The notes: generated by a model from the letters alone, not told the origin. Shown: positions 42,344 through 51,849, counted from the stretch's first letter. The stretch is DNA of 64,000 nt from Cytobacillus purgationiresistens (GCF_030813235.1 NZ_JAUSUB010000009.1:84231-148230); one strand, 5' to 3'. A program made the numbers and translations.

Positions 42344-43386
42344 TGTTGCTGAAATAAAATTTGATCTAAAAGCCTTACAAATCCGCATTCTATGGTAAAA
42401 AAAAGAATTCATCTTAAAAAAAGATTGATTAAAATGGATTCTTTTTCAGCAGATTTGAGTTTAGTTTTTATAAAAAAGTTTGATCATTTTCTACTTATGT
42501 TCTTCAGCCATCTCGCCCTTTGATTGAAGTTACTTATTCCTAAAAAGATATATCCAAAATCCGAGGGTATCTCTGCCCCATTTCAGATATGTACTTCTCC
42601 AAGTCCGGATCTTTTGTAACATCGCATCGCGATCTGGATCATCAGGATGTTCGTAGCAATAATTCTCAATGGACATAGCATAAAGCCACTCATATTCATC
42701 CCATTCATCGTCGTTAGTAGTGTATGACCAGAGTGGAATTAGGCCTAGTTTTTCGCCAACCTCCACATTCTCGAAGTGGCTTCGTAATTCGGATTCTTCC
42801 GCTCCTCCGAGCGCCTCCAAATATTCTTTACTTGGCTGCTGCTTCCAGTAGCCTTCACCGATGAGTACATATCCCCCCTTTTTTACACACTTCTTAAGCG
42901 TATCCAAAGTTTCATGCAATCCGCCTAATGCATGAGTTGAACCAATACAAATCGCTACATCAAACTGCTCATCTATTGTCTTAATTGCTACTTTAGCATC
43001 TTCTGTAATGATTTCAATATTATTTAGAATCCCTCTATTTTTAGCATTTACTTGAAGTTGTTCTGTGAAATCACCATATTTCTCGATAGCAATACATTTA
43101 GATCTGTACCTTTCGATAATCTGAAGAAGAATTTCACCTTTTCCAGCACCTATATCAATTACTTTGTCATTATCTTTTAAAGCTAGGAACTCAATAACTT
43201 TGTCTATCTTTGATGGATTAATCGGATTATAAAAAGTATGGCTTTGATGGGCTATTGCTGAATATCTGTTTCTATCCATAATACCTCCAGAGACTTATTT
43301 TATTTCCCTCTATCATATTGTAAAAGTAAAGGGAAGCTTATTCAATTATCTGGCCATTAACAGAACAACTCTATTGTCACTCAAAA
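42344..43386 (-). mobile_element. Tn7-like unit carrying only a methyltransferase gene
   Basis: The left end starts TGTTGCTGAAATAAAA at 42344 with TTTGATCT following; further sites are in a hairpin near 42420-42450 and at about 42470-42492 (TATAAAAAAGTTTGATCA). The right end carries ACTCTATT (43368-43375). The terminus 8 bases beyond is AAA (43384-43386) where ACA is expected, so it has mutated. Length is about 1.04 kb. Confidence 0.58.
42530..43279 (-). CDS. Class I SAM-dependent methyltransferase, cargo of a Tn7-like unit
   Basis: This protein of 249 residues has motif I VIDIGAGKGEILLQI near 39, the acidic residue in CIAIEKYGDF, and VAICIGSTHALGG at motif IV. KKGGYVLIGEGYWKQQPS follows. 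The C-terminal part resembles small-molecule methyltransferases. It starts behind TGGAGG. The substrate is unknown. Confidence 0.87.
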   Translation of the reverse strand: MDRNRYSAIAHQSHTFYNPINPSKIDKVIEFLALKDNDKVIDIGAGKGEILLQIIERYRSKCIAIEKYGDFTEQLQVNAKNRGILNNIEIITEDAKVAIKTIDEQFDVAICIGSTHALGGLHETLDTLKKCVKKGGYVLIGEGYWKQQPSKEYLEALGGAEESELRSHFENVEVGEKLGLIPLWSYTTNDDEWDEYEWLYAMSIENYCYEHPDDPDRDAMLQKIRTWRSTYLKWGRDTLGFWIYLFRNK

Positions 43387-43508
43387 GTTCCTTAATCGAT
43401 CTTTCAATTCAAGATGTTCCTTTTCTTTTCCACTATAAAAACACCCCTTTAGAAAAAACATATCCAAAGGGGTATACGGTGAAACTTTTTTATAAACGGT
43501 ACGACTTT
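43387..43508 (-). repeat. Degenerate solo Tn7-like right end
   Basis: A hairpin ACCCCTTT/AAAGGGGT (43443-43473) is followed by CTTTTTT at 43485-43491 and, 8 bases on, a degenerate terminus TAC. Six bases later comes TGC (43509), the mutated start of another left end. This repeats the layout of the solo end at 40.4-40.5 kb. Confidence 0.4.
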
Positions 43509-44259
43509 TGCAGCTTTAGAATCATGTTTGATTAAAAGTGTGTTGCAAACGTTGATTTTCAAAAGAAGTGGGTTTCGTTTTGAATTCGTGTTAGTTTTTA
43601 TAAAAAGGATTGATCAAAAAGATTTAACAATTGCTTTAAATCAGCTTGAATTCTCAATCATTTTAATCACAAATTTCATCATTGTCATCACTTACGTTAA
43701 TTAAATCGCCATCTTAATTGTCATCATGAAAAGATGAAACTTGATTTTTGCTCCGCAAAATCTCGTTTCTAACCCCCAACCACAAAAGAGAGAATATCAC
43801 TCTAAAAAGATCAACAATAAAAATTTCACTAATCAAAGAACACAAAAGCCAGTCAAATCAAAGGGCAGAAACTAGACCATCTGACAGTTCTCAATATCAA
43901 AGACTACAACCCTTGATACGATTGGCTCTTTTCTTAATTGGGATTATGTAAACTAAAATTTAAAATAATATCATTTAAAAAATCATTGATTGCTTCAGCA
44001 AAATCTTCCGGTTGTTCACGATTTAATTCATGACCACCATTAGAGATAATTTTTAAGGTTGATTGATTCATTATTAGCAACAGTTCTTTCGTTGCGGAAA
44101 GATTTATTCGATCTTTTGATCCGCATATTATCTTAGAAACAGACTCTAGACTGATTTTGCATTCCTATTTTTAATGTTAAATCCATTTATAATAGCTGAA
44201 AAAAGTCTATCTATGGATTTGAATAATTTTTGATCAAAATTACGGAATAAACATTGATT
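43509..44259 (-). mobile_element. Tn7-like unit remnant with a broken hydrolase gene
   Basis: A left end can be seen: TGC (for TGT) at 43509, a TTTGATTA site at about 43527, a hairpin, and TATAAAAAGGATTGATC at about 43597-43615. No right end is recognisable. Between 43625 and 43933 I see no gene, only a GATTTTGC/GCAAAATC hairpin near 43747-43770. Confidence 0.4.
43934..44259 (-). pseudogene. Remnant of an alpha/beta hydrolase
   Basis: The 3' part reads KISLESVSKIICGSKDRIN, LSATKEL, then STLKIISNGGHELNREQPED and FAEAINDFL. CGSKD with the acidic residue and GGHELN with the catalytic histidine are the C-terminal signatures of alpha/beta hydrolases. Upstream of about 44160 the homology-like text (FKSIDRLFSAIINGFNIKN) continues in another frame, and the 5' half with the nucleophile is gone. 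Confidence 0.62.
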
Positions 44260-44422
44260 TTATAACAAAAGAAACCCACCCTTTTTGTAAAAAGATAATC
44301 AAAATAAGTAGGATTAGTTTTAAGAGCAATTAAGTTTTTATAAAAAGAATGATAATAAATATACTATATACAGCTTTAGGAACTTGTTTTAATTAACTGT
44401 TATTTTCAAATCACAAAAACTC

Positions 44423-44605
44423 TTATAGCGTAATATCTATTAATGCTTTTGCTGTAGTTGGAAGTTGAAATAAATTGATTCCACTTATTGCGCAGCGAGT
44501 CTTGATAATCTTTCTTTCGGTTTGATTTACTTGTTGGTGATTTTTTTGAATGTTTTCCATGATTTTTTCATATGATTGCACAAATTCTGCTGGGGATTCG
44601 GTATT
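44423..44605 (-). pseudogene. C-terminal remnant of an unknown protein
   Basis: A 60-codon frame without a start reads NTESPAEFVQSYEKIMENIQ, then ERKIIKTRCAISGINLFQLP and a stop. The composition is protein-like, but the family is unknown. It is cut off at its 5' side next to the TGT of the following left end (44611), as if truncated by that element. Confidence 0.35.
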
Positions 44606-44789
44606 TTAACTGTAGGTTTAAAATAAAGTTTGATTAAAAATATCTCACAAACCCTCTTTTTGTGTTAAATAAGAAAAATCCGTTTTGAAAAAAGTTTGAT
44701 CAAAATGGATTTTTTATTTGTGAAGTATTATACAATTTTCATAAAAAAGTTTGATCATTTTCTAAAGTGTTGCTTCACAATTGCGCCCA

Positions 44790-45512
44790 TTAGTAGAACA
44801 ATGACACTAATAAATTATACAAAGAATGAATAATAATTACTGACCAAAGTGATTTACTTTTCTTATATACAAATCCAAATAGAATACCCAATACAAAAGC
44901 CGTTAATATGGAACCTAGAATATATGGGAATTCAAACAGACCTTTATAAAACCAAATAGGAAAATGAATCGACACAAAGAGTAAGGCTGTAATTATATTT
45001 GCTATCCAGAACTTATAAGAATCCATTAGTTTTCTTAGTAAAAAACCTCTAAAAACAATTTCCTCAGTGATTCCAACTAACAGAATTGTATTAAGCCACT
45101 CATGCAACCCCATTTGAAAATTAATATTACTTTCTAAAACGGTTAGATTTAAAATTACAAAATAGAATATGAAAACTAAAGACACCCAACCTGCCCATTT
45201 TAACCCTTTTTTAAAGTTATGACGTAATCCTAAATAGGATAACGGATTATCTTTTTCCATAATTTTAACCAAAAAAATAACGGGAATGACCCAAATGGCT
45301 ATTTTAATAACGGCTGATGTTATATCTCTTGGAATGGAATCCATCATATCCAAGTATTGGACTAACCATAATTCTTTTGTACACCAAAGAGCAAAAAAAG
45401 TTATGAAATATACCCAAATATAATTTTTATTTGTTTTTAATAAGATCAGAAGCTCCCCCTTGTTTGCAACAATCTGCCCCGATTGTTGAAGACAGTTCTT
45501 ATTGAAAATCAA
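44790..45512 (-). CDS. CPBP family intramembrane metalloprotease
   Basis: The membrane protein (up to 240 residues) has the CPBP/Abi motifs EEIVFRGFLLRKL near residue 150, FVSIHFPIW near 182 and HSLYN near 229, the glutamate and histidine residues of the active site. Relatives process peptides or give self-immunity to bacteriocins. The N-terminus is doubtful: the TTG at 45512 lies beyond a palindromic repeat. The natural start seems to be near LLKTNKNY, where AGGGGGAG is followed by ATC rather than ATG. Confidence 0.82.
   Translation of the reverse strand: MIFNKNCLQQSGQIVANKGELLILLKTNKNYIWVYFITFFALWCTKELWLVQYLDMMDSIPRDITSAVIKIAIWVIPVIFLVKIMEKDNPLSYLGLRHNFKKGLKWAGWVSLVFIFYFVILNLTVLESNINFQMGLHEWLNTILLVGITEEIVFRGFLLRKLMDSYKFWIANIITALLFVSIHFPIWFYKGLFEFPYILGSILTAFVLGILFGFVYKKSKSLWSVIIIHSLYNLLVSLFY
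45466..45490. repeat. Palindrome, copy 1 (CAACAATC...GATTGTTG)
   Basis: GCAACAATC-TGCCCC-GATTGTTGAA forms a strong hairpin. A near-identical copy is at 53608-53633, in the same orientation by its central bases. This copy sits at the 5' end of the CPBP gene. Confidence 0.7.
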
Positions 45513-45786
45513 TCAAATTAGTACAACAAGTATAACATTTATAATTCAATATACGTATGGCTAATCTTTCAGAAGATGTGAGGTGGTAATCACCTGTCTC
45601 ATACTGGTGCATTTCATGCCATTCCGAGGTAAAAGGTTTGTCGGCGTTGGTACATTTCATTGGCTGTAATTACAATCTCCCTTTACATAAGAAAGAGAAC
45701 AATTCTTATACTGGAATTGTGCCCTAGAATGGTAGTTTGTTATGTATGCTATAGACTTTACGGAAATTCATGAATGGGTAAAGCTG
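45513..45786. other. Intergenic stretch between CPBP and ABC genes
   Basis: A short minus-strand frame (NEMYQRRQTFYLGMA) near 45640-45670 has no start and may be debris. No terminator or promoter stands out. Confidence 0.35.
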
Positions 45787-46491
45787 CTAACTTTCCTTTT
45801 TTATAAAAAGAGGAACTAACATGGCAACTCCCACGATTAGATAAACAATTACAAAAGTACTGTCCAATATCAAGGTTTTATTTATTAGGACTTGATCTTC
45901 GCCTTCCATATTCCCAATCACCTTGAAAACTGGAGGGAAGATCCACAAAATCCATTTAAAAAACATTGCACTATCTATAATTGATTTTGAAGCAAGTGAA
46001 ACTACGATTATAAATACGGCTGAAAGCCAGGCATATTTTTTTGTTGCAAGTTTGGTAGCCGAAAATAGCGTTCCGACTAATATCCCAAACATTACGAGTA
46101 CTAGGTGGCTGTAAATTGCAAAAGCATATAGCTTAATCGACATAAATCCTTTGAAACTTCCCGTAATGATTGGGAAAAAGATAGCAAACAAAAGTAAAGG
46201 TATCATTACTATCAAAATAGTTATCCATTTGCCAAATAAGTAATTCGCTTTTCTTCTAAGATGAGAGATTAATATATGCTTTTCGCTTTCTTCATCCAAT
46301 GTAAAAATGGACATCGTAATCCATGTCATGATCAAGTACATTGCAATAGACGTTACTGCATAACTACTAAGGATAGGCACACCTTTATAGGCATATAAAA
46401 TAAATACCCATACCAAAAAAATAATAACAGGAGGGATAAATTTTAATGATCGAACAAAGCTTATTAATTGATAACAGACAAAAGCTGACAA
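45787..46491 (-). CDS. ABC-2 type permease-like membrane protein
   Basis: The protein has 234 residues and six helices, with basic and acidic short loops. It starts at a TTG 7 bases behind AGGAGG, and that binding site is formed by the last codons of the preceding ATPase gene (4-bp gap). With that ATPase it should form an ABC exporter, perhaps for a peptide or lipid. Sequence gives no substrate. Confidence 0.72.
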   Translation of the reverse strand: MSAFVCYQLISFVRSLKFIPPVIIFLVWVFILYAYKGVPILSSYAVTSIAMYLIMTWITMSIFTLDEESEKHILISHLRRKANYLFGKWITILIVMIPLLLFAIFFPIITGSFKGFMSIKLYAFAIYSHLVLVMFGILVGTLFSATKLATKKYAWLSAVFIIVVSLASKSIIDSAMFFKWILWIFPPVFKVIGNMEGEDQVLINKTLILDSTFVIVYLIVGVAMLVPLFIKKES

Positions 46492-46495
46492 TTTA

Positions 46496-47311
46496 CTACC
46501 TCCTCTCTGTTAATTCCAATATTGAACATCCCCTTTCTAGCAACATTACCAAAATCTTATCAGACTCTTTAGTTGAAACGATTATTTCAACAGAACCTTC
46601 TCCTACAAATTCATGTCTAATACACGGGATCCCTGTTATTACCTCTCTTGCGGGGATTTTGGCCCTAATAAATCTTAATTTTTCCTTTTTGTTTTTTGTA
46701 GAATCGTGGACAATTCTTCCACCTTCTACAGTTAAAACCCTGTCGGCTAATCCTTCCACTAATAGTGGATCATGTGCAGTAAAAATAACCGTTTTTTCCT
46801 TTTGTAGAGAAATTAGCTGATTCAAAAGCGCGATTTTTGCCTTATCATCTAATCCAGTTAACGGCTCGTCCAATAATAATAGATCAGGTTTCTTTAGCAA
46901 TGCCTGTATAATTCCGGCTTTCTGCTTTGTCCCTTTTGAACAATGATTCAATGGGGTAGATAGAAAGTCTGTAATTGCAAACAGCTCAGCATAATTCTCA
47001 ATTCTTTTTAAAATTCCTTCCTCCGATTTACAAGTCATTTTACCCATTATCATTAAATAGTCTTGTAATTTGAATCGGATATTTTCCGGAAAGTGTTCAG
47101 GTACATATCCTATGTTAATTTGAGATCGCTTCACTTGCCCAGCAGTTTCTTCAAATATACCCCCAATAAGTTTTAAAAGGCTGCTTTTCCCTGATCCATT
47201 ACTTCCAGTGATCGCCACTTTTTCACCTTGCGAAATGGTTATAGATACTTCTTTAAGAATCATTATTCCATCAATTTTCTTGCAAGCTTGATTTGCCACG
47301 AATATTTTCAT
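46496..47311 (-). CDS. ABC transporter ATP-binding protein
   Basis: The ATPase (271 residues) has Walker A ITGSNGSGKSSLLKLIGG near 34, the signature CSKGTKQKAGIIQ near 128 (SKGT replaces SGGQ, as in ABC-2/CcmA-like exporters), and Walker B LLLLDEPLTGLDD near 150. The H-loop is FTAHDPLL. It is co-transcribed with the adjacent permease. Confidence 0.87.
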   Translation of the reverse strand: MKIFVANQACKKIDGIMILKEVSITISQGEKVAITGSNGSGKSSLLKLIGGIFEETAGQVKRSQINIGYVPEHFPENIRFKLQDYLMIMGKMTCKSEEGILKRIENYAELFAITDFLSTPLNHCSKGTKQKAGIIQALLKKPDLLLLDEPLTGLDDKAKIALLNQLISLQKEKTVIFTAHDPLLVEGLADRVLTVEGGRIVHDSTKNKKEKLRFIRAKIPAREVITGIPCIRHEFVGEGSVEIIVSTKESDKILVMLLERGCSILELTERR

Positions 47312-47415
47312 GAAAAACCTCTTCCCTGATTTTGCTTCCTAAAATTCTATAGTAAAATAAAATTCCATCTCTATAAATCAATTTCCTTATTTTGTATAAA
47401 TGGTGAAACCTAAAC

Positions 47416-48174
47416 TTAGGCATCTCGTTTACGGTAAAATACAATAGCTACTGTAATAAAGATCAGTGTCCATAACATTGAAACACCTGTCCCTTGCATT
47501 GGTGTAAGGACATTTATTTCATCAGAGGAAGGCGGCATATACATATAATATCCTGCCGTATCCGGAAAATAATTTTTAATACTGGGTAAAAAATCTTTCA
47601 ATAATGGACTGACAATGAAATAATGACCAAGCATTATCACTAAAGCAGGAGTGGTTCGTCTGAGTAGAACACCTATAGCTGCACTGAGAAGGGTGGTTAA
47701 TGTTAGATAGCCGGTTGCACCTACTAAAGTTTTTATCATAGCGTCTATTTCAATCACTAATGCTGTGTCTCTCATCATAATAAAAGCATATAGTACACCT
47801 GATGCAGCAATAATAAACGCCATAGGAATGGTTAAAATTGCCAAAGTTAAATGCTGCGTGGATAGTTGAAACCCTCGCCAAGGGATCGTAGTTAAAGTAG
47901 TTCGAATCTGTCCACCCGTATACTCTGAACAAGTAGCTAAGATACCTAGAATAATGAACCCTGCTTGAAGATATCCCATAGAAGCAAGTCCGATTTTCAG
48001 TATACTTTGCGTTCCTGCTGCCCCTTGTAGACCAACAGAAGTAAAAGCTGCTGCTAAAACTAAATTTAGAATGAATGTCCCCATAAGAGTGAGCCATACC
48101 AATGGTAATGTAACTAATTTTTCCAGTTCAGCACCAAGGATTAGTGTTATCTTTCTACTAGAAGAGACACTCAT
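47416..48174 (-). CDS. ABC-2 type permease (intact partner of the decayed transporter)
   Basis: The 252-residue protein has six helices: VWLTLMGTFILNLVLAAAFT at the start, GGQIRTTLTTIPWRG near 87, and FYRKRDA at the end. Its ATG overlaps the stop of the preceding permease gene by 4 bp. The layout of two permeases and an ATPase next to a two-component system resembles bacteriocin/lantibiotic immunity (LanFEG-type) transporters. Its two partners are broken. Confidence 0.78.
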   Translation of the reverse strand: MSVSSSRKITLILGAELEKLVTLPLVWLTLMGTFILNLVLAAAFTSVGLQGAAGTQSILKIGLASMGYLQAGFIILGILATCSEYTGGQIRTTLTTIPWRGFQLSTQHLTLAILTIPMAFIIAASGVLYAFIMMRDTALVIEIDAMIKTLVGATGYLTLTTLLSAAIGVLLRRTTPALVIMLGHYFIVSPLLKDFLPSIKNYFPDTAGYYMYMPPSSDEINVLTPMQGTGVSMLWTLIFITVAIVFYRKRDA

Positions 48175-48894
48175 GATGTAACGTCCCTCCTATGGAATAC
48201 AATGGCTGCGACAATGAAAAGAACAGTTACCCAAGCAAACATGATTAAACCACCTGTGAATGGGGTGTGAAAACTGTCGCTCGTAAACATAAACATATCA
48301 AGGCCAGCCATATCTGGTAAGTAAAACGCTAATTTTGTAACCTTAGTAAAGAGGTAAGAGACTGTCACAACAGATGAATTTATCATGAGCACAGCAAGCG
48401 GGATAATGCCATTCTTAGTTAGAACCGCAATCCCAAATGCTAAAAGAGCAGTAAATATCCAGTAACAAACCGCGCCGATCAGTCTAGATGCTTCAAATGC
48501 AGGGGCGTATTCACCAAGAATAAGATTTGTTGCCAACACAGTTGTTAGAATAGCAACAATGGAAAGCAGTATGCTGATCACTGTCACTGCACTTGCTTTT
48601 GCCAGCAAAAAGTGGAAACGGGATGCAACAACGGTTAAACTCGTTGTAATCTGATTCCCTCCACCAGATTCACTGCTCTCTGTCAAATACTCACTGTTGA
48701 CAGCAAGCACACCAAGAATAATGACACCTTGCACACCAAGATAGACGTGTGCTAACTCCAGCTATAATCTTCTCTTTTTGTGCTGTACTGTCCAAGGCAG
48801 CAATGACCGCTGGGGCAAATGCTCCAATGAGAAAGGCAAGCCAAATACCCGGCAGGGAGAACAATTTAGATAGTTCCGCGTTAAATGCTCTCAT
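48171..48894 (-). pseudogene. ABC-2 type permease, frameshifted
   Basis: The N-terminal part from ATG 48894 reads AELSKLFSLPGIWLAFLIG, continues to QKEKIIAG, then goes out of frame near 48770. The shifted frame resumes ELAHVYLGVQGVIILGVLAV and runs to the stop at 48171 with EYAPAFEASRL and FHRRDVTS. One small indel explains the break. It is homologous to the intact downstream permease. Confidence 0.82.
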
Positions 48895-49583
48895 ACAACA
48901 TCACCTGCATTTTCAGATGTCAGGGCAAAAAAGGCTTCCTCCAGCGTGGAATGATTACCTATTACTTCTTTCAATGTTCCATTTGCAACGATTATTAATA
49001 ATCACCACATCATCAACAGTCTCTTCAAGCTCTCCCATTAGATGACTGGATAGTAACACCGTGTTTCCAGACTCAGCGCGTTCACGTAAAAATGTCCGAA
49101 TCCAACGAATTCCTTCTGGGTCGAGCCCGTTTACAGGTTCATCTAAAACCAATATCTTTGGATCACCAAGTAGTGCAGCAGCCATTCCAAGTCTTCTCCC
49201 CATACCCAGGGAATAATCCCCAACCCTTTTACCAGCTACATTCGTAAGACCTACTATTTCCAGAACTTCCTCGACACGTGAGCGAGATAATCCTGAGGCA
49301 CGAGCAATCCAACGCAAATGTGCACGTCCTGTTCGCATACGATGAGCTCCAAATCCATCAAGTGCGGCACCTACTGTTGCTAGAGGATTATGTAATTCTG
49401 CGAATGGCTTTCCATTAATTAGTGCACTCCCTGAGGTGGCACGATCTAATCCAAGCAGGATGCGAAGTGTAGAACTTTTACCTGCCCCATTCGGACCTAA
49501 AAAACCAGTTACTCTACCTGGTCTAGCTTTAAAACTGATATCTGAGTTCCGCGATGTTTGACTAAGTTATTGATCGTAAGCAA
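48891..49583 (-). pseudogene. ABC transporter ATP-binding protein with two frameshifts
   Basis: From TTG 49583 (behind AAAGGGAG) the frame reads LTINNLVKHRGTQIS. It shifts near 49534 into ISFKARPGRVTGFLGPNGAGKSS (Walker A) and continues through YSLGMGRRLGMAAALLGDPK (signature region), ILVLDEPVNGLDPEG (Walker B) and SSHLMGELEE. It shifts again near 48985 into VANGTLKEVIGNHSTLEEAF, ending in a TGA that overlaps the permease ATG. The core fold is present, but the gene is split in three frames. Confidence 0.85.
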
Positions 49584-49675
49584 CCATAACACTCCCTTTC
49601 TGTTATGGTTCTAATTATAAAAAAGCAAAGTTAAATCTCGGTTATCTTGCTGTTTACTTCTGGGTTAACTTTAGG

Positions 49676-50680
49676 TTAAGCTCTACCAATAGCTACTCTT
49701 GTACCATTTTCATTTGATGTAAAGTCAGCTTTCAGCTTCATTTTTTTCAACATATAATTTAAAGCCGATAAACCAATCCCCGACCCACCCTCATAGGAAG
49801 AGTTATCCATACCTGGACCTCTGTCTGCAACAATGATCAGTTCTTTTTCTACATCAACCACAATGTTTGTATATTTTCCTTCTGCTGCATGGCGAAGAAT
49901 ATTCTGAAATAAATTATCTAGAACTCGTGTCATCCATTTAGGATCTGCTTCCCAATAAAAAGTCTTCACTGTCGGTAAATCAACATCTAACTGAATTTCT
50001 TTTTCTTCAAATGCAGGATACCACTCAGCGACAGATGCTCTTACTAATCGTACAATATCTGTTGAAGTGGGATGAAAAGGATGTTTCCCTGATGTAAGCA
50101 ATGTATAGGAAAGTAAATCATCCATTAGATCTCCGACTCTTGTAATCGTATGGTTCATCTCTGCTAATGAGTCTTGCCCTTCAAAACTCATTGATTCTTT
50201 ATTTAATCTGGTGATATGTCCTCTCAAAATGGTAAGTGGCGTTCGTAAGTCGTGAGATAAATTCGCAATGAGTCGATGGCGTAATAATTCCTCTTCATAT
50301 TCTCGCTTGCGACTGTCTTCAAGCTGCTGAATCATCCAATTAAAAGAACTTCCTAACTGGTCTATTTCATCCATACGATCCGTTTGAACAGATATTGGTT
50401 TAGGAAATGAATTATTATTAGCTGAAAATGACATGACTTCCTGTAAGCGGGTGAGACGTTTACGAAGTCTAAAGAAGAACAGCCAAGATATTACAACAAA
50501 TGCAACAATAATAAAACCAAACGAAAGTACGGTAAAGTAAAACAGATTTAACATATTCATTTCTTTTTCATTGCTATCAGGAACGAACGCAGTGAAGAAA
50601 ATAAGCACAAGAGGAGGAAAAAAGATAAATAGAAAATGCACTTTTAGAAAACGACGAAATAATGATCTATTCTGTTTCAT
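49676..50680 (-). CDS. Sensor histidine kinase
   Basis: The kinase (334 residues) has two helices (about 14-30 and 48-70), a HAMP-like linker, the H box ANLSHDLRTPLTILRGH near 141, and catalytic motifs LDNLFQNILRHA (N box), VADRGPGMD (G1) and GSGIGLSAL (G2). The short extracellular loop is typical of cell-envelope or antimicrobial-peptide sensors. It overlaps the response-regulator gene by 4 bp and lies directly upstream of the decayed ABC transporter. Confidence 0.92.
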   Translation of the reverse strand: MKQNRSLFRRFLKVHFLFIFFPPLVLIFFTAFVPDSNEKEMNMLNLFYFTVLSFGFIIVAFVVISWLFFFRLRKRLTRLQEVMSFSANNNSFPKPISVQTDRMDEIDQLGSSFNWMIQQLEDSRKREYEEELLRHRLIANLSHDLRTPLTILRGHITRLNKESMSFEGQDSLAEMNHTITRVGDLMDDLLSYTLLTSGKHPFHPTSTDIVRLVRASVAEWYPAFEEKEIQLDVDLPTVKTFYWEADPKWMTRVLDNLFQNILRHAAEGKYTNIVVDVEKELIIVADRGPGMDNSSYEGGSGIGLSALNYMLKKMKLKADFTSNENGTRVAIGRA

Positions 50681-51354
50681 AGTTTCACCCGATAGCCTAT
50701 TCCCTTCAACGTTTCAATAATTCCTGGGGAATCTGGATGACGTTCCAACTTTTGACGCAATCGATGGATATGCACCAATATTGTTTTATCACCAGTAATA
50801 TAAGCTTCTTGCCAAATGGCTTCATAGATTTGTTCTTTGGGTAAAACCTGATTAGGATGGCGTAAGAAGTACATTAATATTTGATGTTGTTTCCCTGTTA
50901 ATATAATTTCTTCACCTGTGCGTTTGTCGTATACCATTTGAACTTCTGGATCTACTTCAATATCATTTCCTAATGAAATGCGCTCGGAATGTGTTCCACC
51001 ACTTCGACGGATTAATACTTCTAATCTTGCAACTAATTCATCCGTATGGAAGGGTTTCGTTAAATAGTCATCAGCAAATTGTAAACCATCTACTTTATCT
51101 TCTATCGATGTTCGAGCAGATAACAGCAATATAGGAACAGCAGGAGCTGCCTTCTTTAATCGTTTTCCCACAGTAAATCCGTCTAACCCGGGTAGCATGA
51201 TATCCAAAATAACTAATTCATGCTGATTTACTTCTCTTTCGGCTCCTTCACCTGAAAGCAGCCATTGAACTAAAAACCCTCGCTGTTCCAATTCTTCTTT
51301 TACCCAACTGCCTATTTTCTCATTATCTTCAATATATAATACGTTTCTTTTCAA
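50677..51354 (-). CDS. OmpR/PhoB family response regulator
   Basis: The protein (225 residues) has a receiver domain with YIEDNEKI, the phosphorylatable aspartate in LVILDIMLPGLDG near 52 and YLTKPFHTDEL near 101. A winged-helix DNA-binding domain (about 125-225) ends GIGYRVKL. It starts at a TTG 8 bases behind GAGAGGG. With the adjacent kinase it probably controls the ABC transporter that follows. Confidence 0.93.
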   Translation of the reverse strand: MKRNVLYIEDNEKIGSWVKEELEQRGFLVQWLLSGEGAEREVNQHELVILDIMLPGLDGFTVGKRLKKAAPAVPILLLSARTSIEDKVDGLQFADDYLTKPFHTDELVARLEVLIRRSGGTHSERISLGNDIEVDPEVQMVYDKRTGEEIILTGKQHQILMYFLRHPNQVLPKEQIYEAIWQEAYITGDKTILVHIHRLRQKLERHPDSPGIIETLKGIGYRVKL

Positions 51355-51396
51355 GTAACATCCCTCTCTCTAAATTTCAAATTTATCTTGCATCAT

Positions 51397-51684
51397 TTAC
51401 AGTAACAATTGGATGCTTTTGTGTGCGCAAGGTATCACGTTGTGTAGGGAAATTGACTTCCAGCCATTCTCTGTCATTTTTATATAAGTAAGTGAATGTT
51501 TTTTAAACTCCGTTTGAAATTGCTTTCTATTGGAATTTAGGAATTTCTCTCTCCACTCTAATAATTCCGTACGTTTTTTTGTGAGGTCTGTGGATGTTAC
51601 TTGAAGTGCAATTCGATTTGTAATTGTCCTTAGACTTACATCTAGTTCTAATGCAACTTTTTTAAAGTTGTTTAGGAGTAGCAA
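51397..51684 (-). CDS. Fragment of unknown, possibly transposition-related, protein
   Basis: The 95-codon frame LNNFKKVALELDVSLRTITN, then KKRTELLEWREKFLNSN, then LTYIKMTENGWKSIS ends near the response regulator. The spacing (KR...W...Y-x-x-L/M...W) recalls the C-terminal repeat of TnsD-type proteins, and it lies just downstream of tnsE. No ribosome binding site is convincing, so it is probably a remnant. Confidence 0.4.
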   Translation of the reverse strand: MLLLNNFKKVALELDVSLRTITNRIALQVTSTDLTKKRTELLEWREKFLNSNRKQFQTEFKKHSLTYIKMTENGWKSISLHNVIPCAHKSIQLLL

Positions 51685-51849
51685 TAACTTCTTGTTCTCC
51701 TTTTATTAATCTGCCATTAAAATGGTCCGAACATGGAAGAAAATTAATTTTATAGAAATGTGTTAAATAACTTTTTTAACAACATTTCACTCCTATGCCG
51801 AATACCTTTAGAACTGTGCTTCGCCTTCATCACAATAACGCCTTGAATA

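Noticed and set aside
43748..43951. 67-codon plus-strand ORF
   Set aside because: It has no ribosome binding site, low-complexity basic content, and overlaps the 3' end of the hydrolase remnant on the other strand.
44225..44245. TTTTTGATCAAAA near 44230 as another Tn7-like site
   Set aside because: It falls inside the hydrolase remnant's coding-like sequence and has no terminus or partner sites at the right spacing, so it is probably chance.
39461..45512. Integron-like cassette array with attC sites
   Set aside because: One gene per unit and hairpins between genes suggested it, but there is no integrase or attC core. The repeats match Tn7-type ends in motif, spacing and orientation instead.
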